Assembly: GCA_024707225.1 (NCBI GenBank)
Contig: JANQAE010000003.1
Span: 372,001 to 436,000 of the forward strand
Length of the DNA: 64,000 nucleotides
From: Dokdonella sp.
GTDB lineage: Bacteria; Pseudomonadota; Gammaproteobacteria; Xanthomonadales; Rhodanobacteraceae
Reading direction: 5' to 3'
In this document: positions 54,808 to 63,658 of the stretch, piece after piece
How positions within the stretch are numbered: the first letter of the stretch is position 1
Layout of the letters: every line of letters starts with the position of its first letter
Notes under the pieces: model-generated
What the model saw: the letters and a program-made list of their open reading frames with translations, nothing else
Databases searched by the model: none
What the model was told of the DNA's origin: nothing
Program-made: the position numbers and the translations under genes

Positions 54808-57279
54808 ATGCATGCGTCTCCATCGGTTTTCCGCTTCGGCAACTGTCGCCTGGACCTGGCCGCCCGCGAACTGCATCGCGACGGCCAGCTCGTCCCGATG
54901 TCGCCGAAGGTGTTCGACTGCCTGGCCTGGCTGGTCGAGCATCGCGATCGCGCGGTCGGTCGCGACGAGCTGGGGGCCGCGGTATGGGGCAAGGCCGATG
55001 TCACCGACAATCAGCTCGACCAGCTGATCCGCAGCCTGCGCCGCGTCGTCAACGACACCGGCAGTGGCCAGGACGTCATTCGCACGGTGCCGCGCTTCGG
55101 TTACCGCTGGGTTGCCGAACTGCGGCCGGACGCGCCGGACGTCGGGCCGGTCAAGGCCGAGCCGCCTGCCGCTGTGTTGCCGCCGCCTTCGCTACCGCTC
55201 ATCGCGTCGCCGCGGACCCGTCGACGCCTGCACGTGATCGGCGGCGCCGGCGCGCTAGTAGTCGTGCTCGTGCTCGTGGGCATCGTGTTGTCGCCACTGG
55301 TCCGTCGCGATCGCGACGAAGCGGCGGCCGCTCCGGCGGCGGCCGGCGCCGCGCTCGAGCCGGTATCGGGACCGGCGCGTCTGGCGGTGCTTCCCGTGCG
55401 CATCGACGGCAGTCTCGACAGCGAATGGGCCTGGCTGCGCCTGGGCCTGATGGACCTGATCGCCACGCGCCTGCACGAGGGTGGGCTGGCGTCCGTGCCG
55501 AGCAGCAACGTCATTGCCCTGGCGAAGAACGGTGCCGTCGAAGCGGTCGATGCGGCTGCCGTGCGGGCCGCCACCGGCGCACGCGTGATCGTCTCGCCTT
55601 CGGTCCGCAAGACGCCGACGGGCTGGCGCCTCCACGTCGAGGTGACGGGCACGGACGGTGACACGCGCGAAGTGGAGGTGCATGCCGGCGATGCGATCGC
55701 AGGTGCGCGCGGAGCGGCGGACCGCGTACTGGTCCTGCTCGGCCGCACGCCGGGCTCCGACGCGTCCGGCACGACCCTCGACGAGGAAATGCTGATCCGC
55801 CGCATCGACGCGGCGATGGACGGCCACGACGACGACACCGCCCGGCAGCTGCTCGATGCGACCCCGCCGGCGCTCGGCGACTCGCTGCCGCTGCGCGTGC
55901 GCAAGGCCGAAATGGAAGCCGCCGCCGGCCGCACCGAGGCAGCGCGCACGCTGCTGCAATCGGTGCTCGACGATCGGGCGCGGCGCCCGCCGGATGCGCA
56001 GACGCACAGCCGCGCGCTGTTCGGCCTGGCTGCCCTGGACTTCCTCGACAACCGCAACGACGCGGCACGCGACCGCCTGAACGAAACGATCCGGATCGCC
56101 CAGCAGGCGCATCTCTCGCTCATCTACGGCACGGCCATGCGCAGCCGCGCGATCCTGCACGCGGTCGAAGGCAATGACACGCAGGCCGATGGAGACTTCG
56201 CGCAGGCACGCATCGCGATGGAACTGGCCGGCGACACGCTGGGCCTGGCCGAGCTGGAGGCATCGCAGGCCGGCACCCTGATCACCCGCCACCGCTTCGC
56301 CGAGGCGCAGACCCTGCAGGACCGGGCGATCGCGCGCCTGGAGCGCTTCCCGCCGGGCGACTTCCTGCGCGCCGCGTTCGGCAACAAGATCCACCTGCAC
56401 CTGGCGATGCTGCAGCCGCACGACGCGCTGCTCGTCGCCGCGCACGCGCGGATCATGCTCGGCAGCGCCTGGGACACGGACTGGTCGGCGCGCCTGCACG
56501 AGGTGCGCGCCCTGATCGCCAGCGGCCGGCTGGACCAGGCCCAGCGGGATCTGGATGCGGCCGCGGCGGCCATCGATCCGGCACGTCAGGCGGACCTGTA
56601 CTCGGCCCTGCTCGCGAACCGGGCGCAGCTTGCGCTGGTCCGCGAGGACTGGGCGGCCGCCATCGCCCTGGCCACGCGCGTGACCGAACTGCGCGCCGCA
56701 TCGGCGCTCTCGTCACCGCACTATGCCCGCGGCCACAGCGGGGGCTGGCGGGTACTCACGCAGGCGCTGCGCCGACAAGGCGCCATCGCCGAGGCGGCGC
56801 TGCAGACGCAGCGGTTCGCCGCGTGGGCGGGCACGCTGCAGGATCCCTCGATCGCCCTGCAGGTCCGCTTGAGCGAAGCCGAGCAGGCGGCGGCCGAGCG
56901 TCGGACCGACGCGGCGATCGCCGGCTTCGAGCAAGCCCTGGCCCTCACCGGACAGGCCGCACCGTCGGAAATCGCGATGGTGGCCGTGGCCTACGGCAGG
57001 TACCTGATCGAGATCGGGCGGCTCACCGAAGCCACGCGCGTCGTCGGCCGGGTCGCGCAATGGGTCGACCAGGAATACCAGTGCGCCGTTCTGCAGGCGC
57101 AGCTCTATCACGCGCTCGGCCAGCAGCCGGCCTGGAAGGCCGCCCTCGCCAAAGCCCGCGACCTGGCCGGCGAGCGAACCCTGCCGGCGGCCCTCGCGAT
57201 CTGGCCCACGGCCCCGGCTCCTGCGCCGGCGGCATCCGGCGCGGTCACCGCCGTCCACGGCGAATCAGCTGCTCGCTGA
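54808..57279 (+). CDS. Membrane-anchored winged-helix regulator with TPR-type sensor region
   Basis: An 823-residue CadC/ToxR-like protein. Residues 1-105 form an OmpR-type winged helix (RFGNCRLDLAARELHRDGQL; DNQLDQLIRSLRRVVND; VIRTVPRFGYRWVAEL). One membrane helix follows at about 141-164 (VIGGAGALVVVLVLVGIVL). The periplasmic part holds a beta domain (LAVLPVRIDGSLDSEWAWLR) and from about residue 330 a long helical, TPR-like array up to the C-terminus. This design couples a periplasmic signal to direct DNA binding. It lies 187 bp upstream of the large secreted-protein genes and may control them. Confidence 0.88.
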   Translation: MHASPSVFRFGNCRLDLAARELHRDGQLVPMSPKVFDCLAWLVEHRDRAVGRDELGAAVWGKADVTDNQLDQLIRSLRRVVNDTGSGQDVIRTVPRFGYRWVAELRPDAPDVGPVKAEPPAAVLPPPSLPLIASPRTRRRLHVIGGAGALVVVLVLVGIVLSPLVRRDRDEAAAAPAAAGAALEPVSGPARLAVLPVRIDGSLDSEWAWLRLGLMDLIATRLHEGGLASVPSSNVIALAKNGAVEAVDAAAVRAATGARVIVSPSVRKTPTGWRLHVEVTGTDGDTREVEVHAGDAIAGARGAADRVLVLLGRTPGSDASGTTLDEEMLIRRIDAAMDGHDDDTARQLLDATPPALGDSLPLRVRKAEMEAAAGRTEAARTLLQSVLDDRARRPPDAQTHSRALFGLAALDFLDNRNDAARDRLNETIRIAQQAHLSLIYGTAMRSRAILHAVEGNDTQADGDFAQARIAMELAGDTLGLAELEASQAGTLITRHRFAEAQTLQDRAIARLERFPPGDFLRAAFGNKIHLHLAMLQPHDALLVAAHARIMLGSAWDTDWSARLHEVRALIASGRLDQAQRDLDAAAAAIDPARQADLYSALLANRAQLALVREDWAAAIALATRVTELRAASALSSPHYARGHSGGWRVLTQALRRQGAIAEAALQTQRFAAWAGTLQDPSIALQVRLSEAEQAAAERRTDAAIAGFEQALALTGQAAPSEIAMVAVAYGRYLIEIGRLTEATRVVGRVAQWVDQEYQCAVLQAQLYHALGQQPAWKAALAKARDLAGERTLPAALAIWPTAPAPAPAASGAVTAVHGESAAR

Positions 57280-57363
57280 TTTCCCATCCGATCAACCCGT
57301 TGTCGCTTTCCCTCAGGCATCCATCAGGCCGCGCGTAGGCAGGCCAAAGCGTTCGCGCAGATG

Positions 57364-57425
57364 GTCCCGACGCGGCCGACTACAGTCGGGACAGGCTGCT
57401 CGCGCTGCGAGCGCGCAAGCCTGTC
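57364..57425 (+). promoter_or_regulatory. Two overlapping hairpins upstream of FG-GAP gene
   Basis: Hairpin 1 pairs GTCCCGAC (57364-57371) with GTCGGGAC (57385-57392). Hairpin 2 pairs GACAGGCT (57390-57397) with AGCCTGTC (57418-57425) and has an inner perfect stem GCTCGC/GCGAGC. They share bases 57390-57392, so in RNA the full stems exclude each other. The pair sits 42-103 bp before the start of the FG-GAP gene and 85 bp after the regulator gene. No T-run follows, arguing against a simple terminator. Confidence 0.45.
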
Positions 57426-57466
57426 CATGACTTCCTTTCACGAGTAGCTTGCGGGGATCTTGCACA

Positions 57467-59932
57467 ATGAAACGATTGGGATGGGTGTTGTTCGGCACCT
57501 TGGCGGCGGCCCTCGCGCGCGCCGATGCCCTGGAGGCCGGTCCGCGGACCGTGCAGCCGCCCTGGGCACCCGCGCGCCTGGGCGACACCCCACGACCGGT
57601 GTCGACAACCGGCGTCGACGGCGGTCTCGCTGCCGGCGCGCCCGCCGGCCTGCTCCGGCCGTGGATCTGGCAGGAGCGCAAGCTCACCGCCAGTGATGGC
57701 ACCGGCAGCCAGTTCCTGGGTTCGGCGGTGGCCGTCACCGGCGACACCGCCCTCGTCGGCGCGGCTCTGGCGACGGCCGGCGGCGTCGCGTTCGCCGGCG
57801 CGGTCTACGTCTTCGTCGAGTCGGACGGAGCCTGGACCCAGCGCCAGAAGCTGACGGCCGACGTGCCGGTGCCGGGCGAGATGTTCGGCACCGCGCTGGC
57901 GATGCACGGCGACCAGTTGATCGTCGGCGCCTCGCGCACCGTCTACGGCGGAGGCCGACCGGCACCGGAGGCCGCCAACGCACCGCAAGCCAGCGCCGGT
58001 GCCGCCTACGTGTTCACCCGCACGGCCGAGGGCGTCTGGGTCCAGACGGCCCGGCTGAGCGCCGAGACCGGCGCGCCCGGCGACCAGTTCGGTCAGGCCG
58101 TCGCGATCTTCGACGACACCGCCGTGGTCGGCGCGTTCGAGGCGACGCTGCACGGCGATCGCCCCCGGCAGGGTGCCGCCTACCTGTACGCGCGATCGGA
58201 CGCGGGCTGGCAGCCGGTCCGCCGGCTGGCCGCCGCCGACGGCAGGGCCGACGACCAGTTCGGCTGGTCGGTGGCGCTGCACGGCGATCGCCTGCTGATC
58301 GGCGCCAAGAATGCCACCGGCGCCCGACCGGCCACGAATCAGGGGCTGGTCTACGTCTACGCGCGCAACGATGGAGACTGGACCCAGGTTCAGCGGCTCG
58401 CCGCCTACGACGGCAGCTTCGGCGACCAGTTCGGCACGTCGCTCGCATTCGACGGCAGCTCCGCGCTGATCGGCGCGATGAACGGCGGCGACCACGGCGG
58501 CGCGGCCAACGGTGCGGTCTACGTCTACGAGCGCGCCGCCGGCGGGCTGTCCTTCGCACAGAAGCTGCTCGCGCAGAACGGCGACCTGATGGATGCGTTC
58601 GGCATCTCGACCGCGATCTCCGGGTCCACCGCCCTGGTCGGCGCCTACTACGCGCCGATCGACGGCGTGCCCCAACAGGGCGCGGCCTTCGTCTTCCGCA
58701 AGCTCGACGGCGTCTGGACCCGCACCAGGCGGCTGGTCGCCAGCGACGGCGGCTGGCAGGACCGCATCGGCTTCAAGGTCGCGCTGGACGGCCGCAGGGC
58801 CGTGGTCGGCGCCCAGCTCGTCGACGCCGCCTATCTGCATACGGCGCACGAGGCGGCCAGGGCCGAGGTCTCGCCCGCATCGCTGCGGCTCAACGCGATG
58901 GCCGGCGGCACCGCCGCCGGCATGTTGCGGATCGCCAACGGCGGCGAGGAGACGCTCGACTACGCGATCGGCGAATCGAGCGCCGCCGCGGCGTCCGTCC
59001 CGCTGGCAGCGGTGCCGGCCCCGGAACCGGCCAGCCAGGCCGGTGCGGCCAATTCGGCCCTCGGCCGCGGCGGCACGTCCGGCTCGCGCCTGCCCGCGCC
59101 GTGGGCAGGCCCCAGCGGAGGCGGGTCCCTGGCCTTCGTCCTCGACGATGGCAGCTACGAGAACACGTTCAACCTGTCGCGCGGTTACGAGGAAGCGGCC
59201 GCGATCTACCTCAACCGCTTCGCCGCGCCAGCCGGCACCGGCGCCTTCACGATCGATACCGTATCGATTCAGTGGCCGCAGAACACGGACGGCAGCCTGG
59301 TCGGCCGGCAGGTGAACCTGCTGGCCTACTACGATGCCGATCGCGACGGCGACCCGATCAATGCGGTGCGCCTGGGCGGCGATCAGTTCGTCACGATCGG
59401 CGCCCTGGACCAGTTCGTGGACTACCCGGTCAGCTTCCGCGTACCCGGCGAAGGCGACGTCTACGTCGGCTTCGAAAGCAGCTACGCGCGCGGCGGCGGC
59501 TGGCCGCGGCTGTTCCCGGCAGCGGTGGATACCGACGCACCCGTGCGCGCGGCCTCATGGGTGGGCGGCGTCGGCAACGGCGACCCCGACCTCGATCATC
59601 TGGCGCGCAACACCATCATCGGCCATCTGGAAACGTTCGGATCGCCCGGCAACTGGCACATCCGCGCCACCGGCGGCGAGGCCGACAACGACTGCATCGC
59701 CATATCCGAGATCCCCTGGCTGACGATGGCCGCCACCGCCGGAGCGATCGCCGCTGGCACCGCCGAGAACCTCGCCGTGACCGCCGACGCCACCGCACTG
59801 GCACCGGGCAGCTATCGCGCACGGCTGTGTGTGGCGACCAACGACCCGCAGGCACGGATGGTCCGCGTAGCCGTGGACCTGAGGGTGCACCCGGACGGCA
59901 CGCTGTTCCGCGACGGCTTCGATGCGCCGTAG
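57467..59932 (+). CDS. Secreted FG-GAP repeat protein with shared C-terminal module and DGFD tail
   Basis: An 821-residue exported protein with a signal peptide MKRLGWVLFGTLAAALARAD. Seven FG-GAP-type repeats span about residues 69-463, each reading roughly A-x-D-G-x-x-x-D-x-F-G then a V-A-x-x-G-D core and a (L/V)-(V/I)-G-A end, with a closing V-Y-V-F/Y; seven units imply a seven-bladed propeller like the integrin alpha head. A short linker domain (PASLRLNAMAGGTAAGML) follows. A 265-residue module (559-815, LDDGSYENTFNL, VNLLAYYDADRDGDPINAVR, RARLCVATNDPQ) comes next, ending GTLFRDGFDAP. The module recurs in the next gene. Function unknown; surface or secreted adhesion is plausible. Confidence 0.88.
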   Translation: MKRLGWVLFGTLAAALARADALEAGPRTVQPPWAPARLGDTPRPVSTTGVDGGLAAGAPAGLLRPWIWQERKLTASDGTGSQFLGSAVAVTGDTALVGAALATAGGVAFAGAVYVFVESDGAWTQRQKLTADVPVPGEMFGTALAMHGDQLIVGASRTVYGGGRPAPEAANAPQASAGAAYVFTRTAEGVWVQTARLSAETGAPGDQFGQAVAIFDDTAVVGAFEATLHGDRPRQGAAYLYARSDAGWQPVRRLAAADGRADDQFGWSVALHGDRLLIGAKNATGARPATNQGLVYVYARNDGDWTQVQRLAAYDGSFGDQFGTSLAFDGSSALIGAMNGGDHGGAANGAVYVYERAAGGLSFAQKLLAQNGDLMDAFGISTAISGSTALVGAYYAPIDGVPQQGAAFVFRKLDGVWTRTRRLVASDGGWQDRIGFKVALDGRRAVVGAQLVDAAYLHTAHEAARAEVSPASLRLNAMAGGTAAGMLRIANGGEETLDYAIGESSAAAASVPLAAVPAPEPASQAGAANSALGRGGTSGSRLPAPWAGPSGGGSLAFVLDDGSYENTFNLSRGYEEAAAIYLNRFAAPAGTGAFTIDTVSIQWPQNTDGSLVGRQVNLLAYYDADRDGDPINAVRLGGDQFVTIGALDQFVDYPVSFRVPGEGDVYVGFESSYARGGGWPRLFPAAVDTDAPVRAASWVGGVGNGDPDLDHLARNTIIGHLETFGSPGNWHIRATGGEADNDCIAISEIPWLTMAATAGAIAAGTAENLAVTADATALAPGSYRARLCVATNDPQARMVRVAVDLRVHPDGTLFRDGFDAP

Positions 59933-60020
59933 GACGACGGCGCCGGACGGTCCTTTCATACGACCGCGGCCCGCGCCTCGCGCGCAGCGGTCCCTCTCGA
60001 TGATGGTTGGGGAACTCGCA

Positions 60021-63000
60021 ATGAAACCTTTGATTCTGGTCCTGACCGGCCTGCTCGCCAGCGCGGGAACCGCCTATGCGGCCCGGCTGCAGCCGGCGCC
60101 GGCGACGACCGCCGCACGCGGCGCCGAGGTCGTCCTCGGTGCCCGCCCGATCGCACAGATGACCGACCACACGCCGGTGGCCGCCGGCGGCGTGTCCTGC
60201 TCCGATTGGGAAGCCGGCACCACCGGCGCCACCAGCTGGTGGCGCCGCTTCTATCTTTCCGAGCACGGCGCACCCACGTCGCTGGCGATCGAAAGCGTCA
60301 CCGTCGGCACCGAGAGCGGCAGCGCGCCGGTCACGATCCGGCTCCATACGATTCCGCACGCCGTGCCGGCCGGAACGATTCCGACCGACCAGCTGACCCT
60401 GATCGGCCAGTCGGCCCAGACCTTGGTCAGCGGCCAGCTCGACACCGCGACGATCCCGGTCGCCGGTCTGGTCGCGGACGCGGTGAACACCGATCTGGTC
60501 GTGGAGTACCACGTCGACGCGTACCCGCTGTCGGCGTTCTACGCCGGCGGCAACGCGAGTCCGCAGACGCACGACGCCTTCATCAGCGCGCCCGAGTGCG
60601 GGGTGCCGACGCCGACGCCGCTGTCGACGCTGAACTTCGCCGATGCGCACATGATCATCGTCGCCCATGCCGCCGCGCCGGCCGTCGCGCTCGACATGGC
60701 GTTCGCGCCGGACGTCGTGCGCGCACCGGCCAGCAGTACGCTGACGATCACGCTGGTCAATCCGTTCGCGCAGGACGCGCCGCTCACGGCCGACCTGACC
60801 GATACGTTTCCGGCAGGCCTCGTGGTCGCAACGCCGCCGAACGCCGGCACGACCTGCGGCGGAACGCTGACCGCGCCCGCCGGCAGCGGCGCGGTCACGT
60901 TGGCCGCAGCCGGTGCGTCGATCCCGGCCGACGGGCGCTGCACGATCCAGGTCGACGTGACCTCGGACGGCGGCACCCACGTCAACCAGATCGCCGCCGC
61001 GGCGCTGCGTACCGATCTGGGCGACAACATCCAGCCCGCGTCCGCGACGCTGTCGGTGGTGCCGGCCGGCGGCAACGGCATCATCCGCCACGCGTTCAAC
61101 CAGCCGATCGCCACGACCGGCCTGCGCACCTCGTTCGACCTGATCGGCGGGCAGACCAGCGAAGGCGTCGCCAACGCCTACGGCTGGGACGTCGGCCTCG
61201 GGCTCGGCTACAACGGCGAATCGCCGCTGATGGTGACCCTGGTGCTGCAGGCGATCGCCGCCAGCCAGGCCCAGTTCCTCGTCGACGGCAACGGCCATGC
61301 GGCGATGCTGGCGAACGGCGCGACCGTCGGCCCGGCGGCGACCTATTCCGGCGAACCGGACGTGCTGCCCGACCCGGCCTGGCTGGCCGGTGGTGACGGC
61401 GCACTCGGCGTGCGCTTCCGCTGCAACGGGCGCCTGCCGTATCCGGTGGCGGGCAGCGGCCTGTGCTACGGCTACCTGCGGCTGGCCACGTTCGGCCTGG
61501 CCGGCCTGCCGGCCCAGATCATCGACAGCGCGGTCGACGGCGACGGCGCACCGATCACGGTCGCATTGCCGGCGCCGGTCCAGCCGCCCTCGGCCGGCGT
61601 CGCACCGGCCCTGTTGAATGTCAGCGTCGCCGCCAACATGAGCCGCGAGGCGGTTTTGACGCTGACCAACGCCAGCGGCAGCCTGCCACTGCGCTATGCG
61701 ATCGCCGCCCAGGGCACCGCCTCGGGCCTGCGGCCGCATCCGAGGACTCTGGCCAAGGCCGGTGCAGCGGAGGAGGAAGCCGCCTCGCTGTCGGTGCCGG
61801 CGGTGGCTTCACCGGTCGTGCAGCAGCCGGTTCGCGGCTACGGCACCGATCCCGCCGGCACGTCCAGTGCGGTCACCTACCGGCTCGACGACGGCAGCTA
61901 CGAAAGAAGCCTGGGCCTGGGCCAGTTCGCCGGCATCTGGCTGAATCGCTACAGCGTGCTGGAAGCGCAGACGATCGACTCGGTGTCGGTGATGTGGCCG
62001 CGCCAGCTGGAGGGCGGCAGCCTGGTCGGGCTCACCGCGAATCTGGTCGCCTACTACGACGCCGACGGCGACGGCGACCCGCGCAATGCGAGCCGGCTCG
62101 GCGGCGACCGTCTGGTCACGATCGACGCGCTCGACGTATTCGAGACCTATGCGACCGCCTTCGCCGTGCCGGGTCCCGGCGACGTCTATCTCGGCATCGT
62201 CGAGCACTGGGCGATGAACGGCTATCCGGGCTCGCTGTACGCCACGGCCGTCGACGGCTCGATCCACCGGGCGCGCTCCTACCTGTCGCTCAATCTGCCG
62301 GGGGACAGCGCGCCGGCGCCGCCGGATCTGGACAACCTGGCCGCCAACGACGTGACCGGCCTGGCCAGCACGATCGGCGTCCTCGGCAACTTCATGATCC
62401 GCGCGACCGCCGCCGGCACGTCGTGCACCGGCCCGGCGCTGCCGTGGCTGAGCGCGACCGTGCCGGGCGACATGGTGGCCGGCGGCGCCCTGGCGCGCAT
62501 CCGTGTCACGGTCGATCCAGCGGCGGGAGACCTCGAACCCGGCCATCACGAAGCGCAGCTGTGCATCGCGACCAACGATCCGGCGCATCCGGTGCTGGCG
62601 ATACCGGTTCACGTGGACGTGACCGCGCCGTTGGCAGCGCACGCCTGCAGCACGCACGGCGACGGCCTGTTCTGCGCGGGCTTCGAAGCGCCGCCGGAGG
62701 ACGACCTGATCGTCAGCGGCCTGTTGAACCTCGAACTGCCGGCCACCGAGCGCGGCCTGTCGTTCAACTTCGGACGCCAGGACTGGGATGCGCTGCCGCT
62801 TTACGGCGACGACTTCCAGCCCTACTGGTCGTCGATGCGGCCGCACCTGATGTTCTACTGGTTCGGCGACGTCCACCCGGGCCGCAACGGCGGCGTCGCC
62901 GATACCGTGTTCGGCCCCTACAGCGTGCTGCAACCGGGCGACACGATCGGCCCCGGCTCGATCTTCAGCGAAGTGGCCAACGGCGACTACGGCGAGACCC

Positions 63001-63173
63001 GGCACTTCCTGGCCGGCGTCGACGGCTATCTCGGCTTCAAGTTCTACAACGAGGAAACCGGCCTGATCACCTACGGCTACCTGCACCTGACAACGACCTG
63101 GCCCACCGGCTACCCGGCACGCCTGCTCCACTACGCCTACAACCGCTCCGGCGGGCCGATCACGATTCCGTAA
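60021..63173 (+). CDS. Large secreted multidomain protein, paralogous module plus duplicated C-terminal domain
   Basis: A 1050-residue exported protein (signal peptide MKPLILVLTGLLASAGTAYA, GGGGA seven bases upstream of ATG 60021). Domains: a beta-rich N-terminus (about 50-220, WWRRFYLSEHGAPTSLAIES) and a DUF11-like stretch (about 222-350, STLTITLVNPFAQDAPLTAD). Domain A (353-518) ends YGYLRLATFGLAGLPAQIID then GAPITV. The shared module (622-890) has LDDGSYERSLGLG, AYYDADGDGDPRNASRLGGD and CIATNDPAHPVLAI, and ends DGLFCAGFEAPPED. Domain B (897-1050) resembles domain A and ends YGYLHLTTTWPTGYPARLLH then GGPITIP. It follows the FG-GAP gene by 88 bp, probably cotranscribed. Function unknown. Confidence 0.85.
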   Translation: MKPLILVLTGLLASAGTAYAARLQPAPATTAARGAEVVLGARPIAQMTDHTPVAAGGVSCSDWEAGTTGATSWWRRFYLSEHGAPTSLAIESVTVGTESGSAPVTIRLHTIPHAVPAGTIPTDQLTLIGQSAQTLVSGQLDTATIPVAGLVADAVNTDLVVEYHVDAYPLSAFYAGGNASPQTHDAFISAPECGVPTPTPLSTLNFADAHMIIVAHAAAPAVALDMAFAPDVVRAPASSTLTITLVNPFAQDAPLTADLTDTFPAGLVVATPPNAGTTCGGTLTAPAGSGAVTLAAAGASIPADGRCTIQVDVTSDGGTHVNQIAAAALRTDLGDNIQPASATLSVVPAGGNGIIRHAFNQPIATTGLRTSFDLIGGQTSEGVANAYGWDVGLGLGYNGESPLMVTLVLQAIAASQAQFLVDGNGHAAMLANGATVGPAATYSGEPDVLPDPAWLAGGDGALGVRFRCNGRLPYPVAGSGLCYGYLRLATFGLAGLPAQIIDSAVDGDGAPITVALPAPVQPPSAGVAPALLNVSVAANMSREAVLTLTNASGSLPLRYAIAAQGTASGLRPHPRTLAKAGAAEEEAASLSVPAVASPVVQQPVRGYGTDPAGTSSAVTYRLDDGSYERSLGLGQFAGIWLNRYSVLEAQTIDSVSVMWPRQLEGGSLVGLTANLVAYYDADGDGDPRNASRLGGDRLVTIDALDVFETYATAFAVPGPGDVYLGIVEHWAMNGYPGSLYATAVDGSIHRARSYLSLNLPGDSAPAPPDLDNLAANDVTGLASTIGVLGNFMIRATAAGTSCTGPALPWLSATVPGDMVAGGALARIRVTVDPAAGDLEPGHHEAQLCIATNDPAHPVLAIPVHVDVTAPLAAHACSTHGDGLFCAGFEAPPEDDLIVSGLLNLELPATERGLSFNFGRQDWDALPLYGDDFQPYWSSMRPHLMFYWFGDVHPGRNGGVADTVFGPYSVLQPGDTIGPGSIFSEVANGDYGETRHFLAGVDGYLGFKFYNEETGLITYGYLHLTTTWPTGYPARLLHYAYNRSGGPITIP

Positions 63174-63194
63174 AGCCGCGCTGCACCGGGAACG

Positions 63195-63222
63195 GAGGCT
63201 TCGCTTGTGAAGCCTCTGTTTT
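63195..63222 (+). terminator. Rho-independent terminator
   Basis: An 8-bp stem GAGGCTTC/GAAGCCTC with a 6-base loop is followed by TGTTTT. It lies 22 bp after the stop of the large secreted-protein gene and probably ends the two-gene transcript. Confidence 0.85.
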
Positions 63223-63391
63223 CGGCGGTGTCGTGTGGCAGTTCCAGGCCATGGGTTCGACGCCCAACCGGCCCCACACAGACGCTGAGATTCAGCGTGC
63301 TCTGGCCGAATGCTCGGGAGCGGCCAATCAAGCCGAGGCGATCGTTCGGTCGCTCACTGATCGAGGCAGATGGCGGCTATCGGCCTTGGAT

Positions 63392-63658
63392 TCAACCGAT
63401 CGACGCAACAGTTTGTCGATATCGCTCTGCCGGTGTTTCGAAACGTAGCGTCTTACGTGGCCGTTCGTTGATCTGGCGCGCAACGGCATCCAGCTTTGCC
63501 TATGAGACGTCCGCCAGGTTGATGCCCTTTGGGAAGTACTGACGTAGTAAGCCGTTGGTGTTCTCGTTGGAGCCGCGTTGCCAGGGATGATGCGGATCGC
63601 AGAAGGGGACCGGGATGTCGGTGGCCAAGGTGAAGCGGCGATGCGCGGCCATTTCTCT
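63392..63658 (-). mobile_element. IS30-family transposase remnant with internal stop
   Basis: On the minus strand the C-terminal part of an IS30-type DDE transposase can be read: REMAAHRRFTLATDIPV, then FCDPHHPWQRGSNENTNGLL, RQYFPKGINLADVS, a TAG stop at 63502-63500 where a Gln codon is expected, then AKLDAVARQINERPRKTLRF and ETPAERYRQTVASIG before the natural stop at 63392. The catalytic Glu of the DDE triad lies in SNENTNG. Everything upstream, about two thirds of the protein, is missing or unrecognisable beyond 63658. Base composition is lower in GC than the neighbourhood, in keeping with acquired DNA. No terminal inverted repeats were found. Confidence 0.8.

Noticed and set aside
59616-61739. 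A 707-codon minus-strand frame over the secreted-protein genes
   Set aside because: It crosses two genes with signal peptides and has Arg/Asp/Gly-rich shadow composition.
63230-63285. tRNA-like T-arm (GGGTTCGACGCCC) near the terminator at 63195
   Set aside because: Only four T-stem pairs form, and I could not find a matching D-arm, anticodon arm or acceptor strand. It is more likely chance or an attachment-site scar, for which there is no direct evidence.
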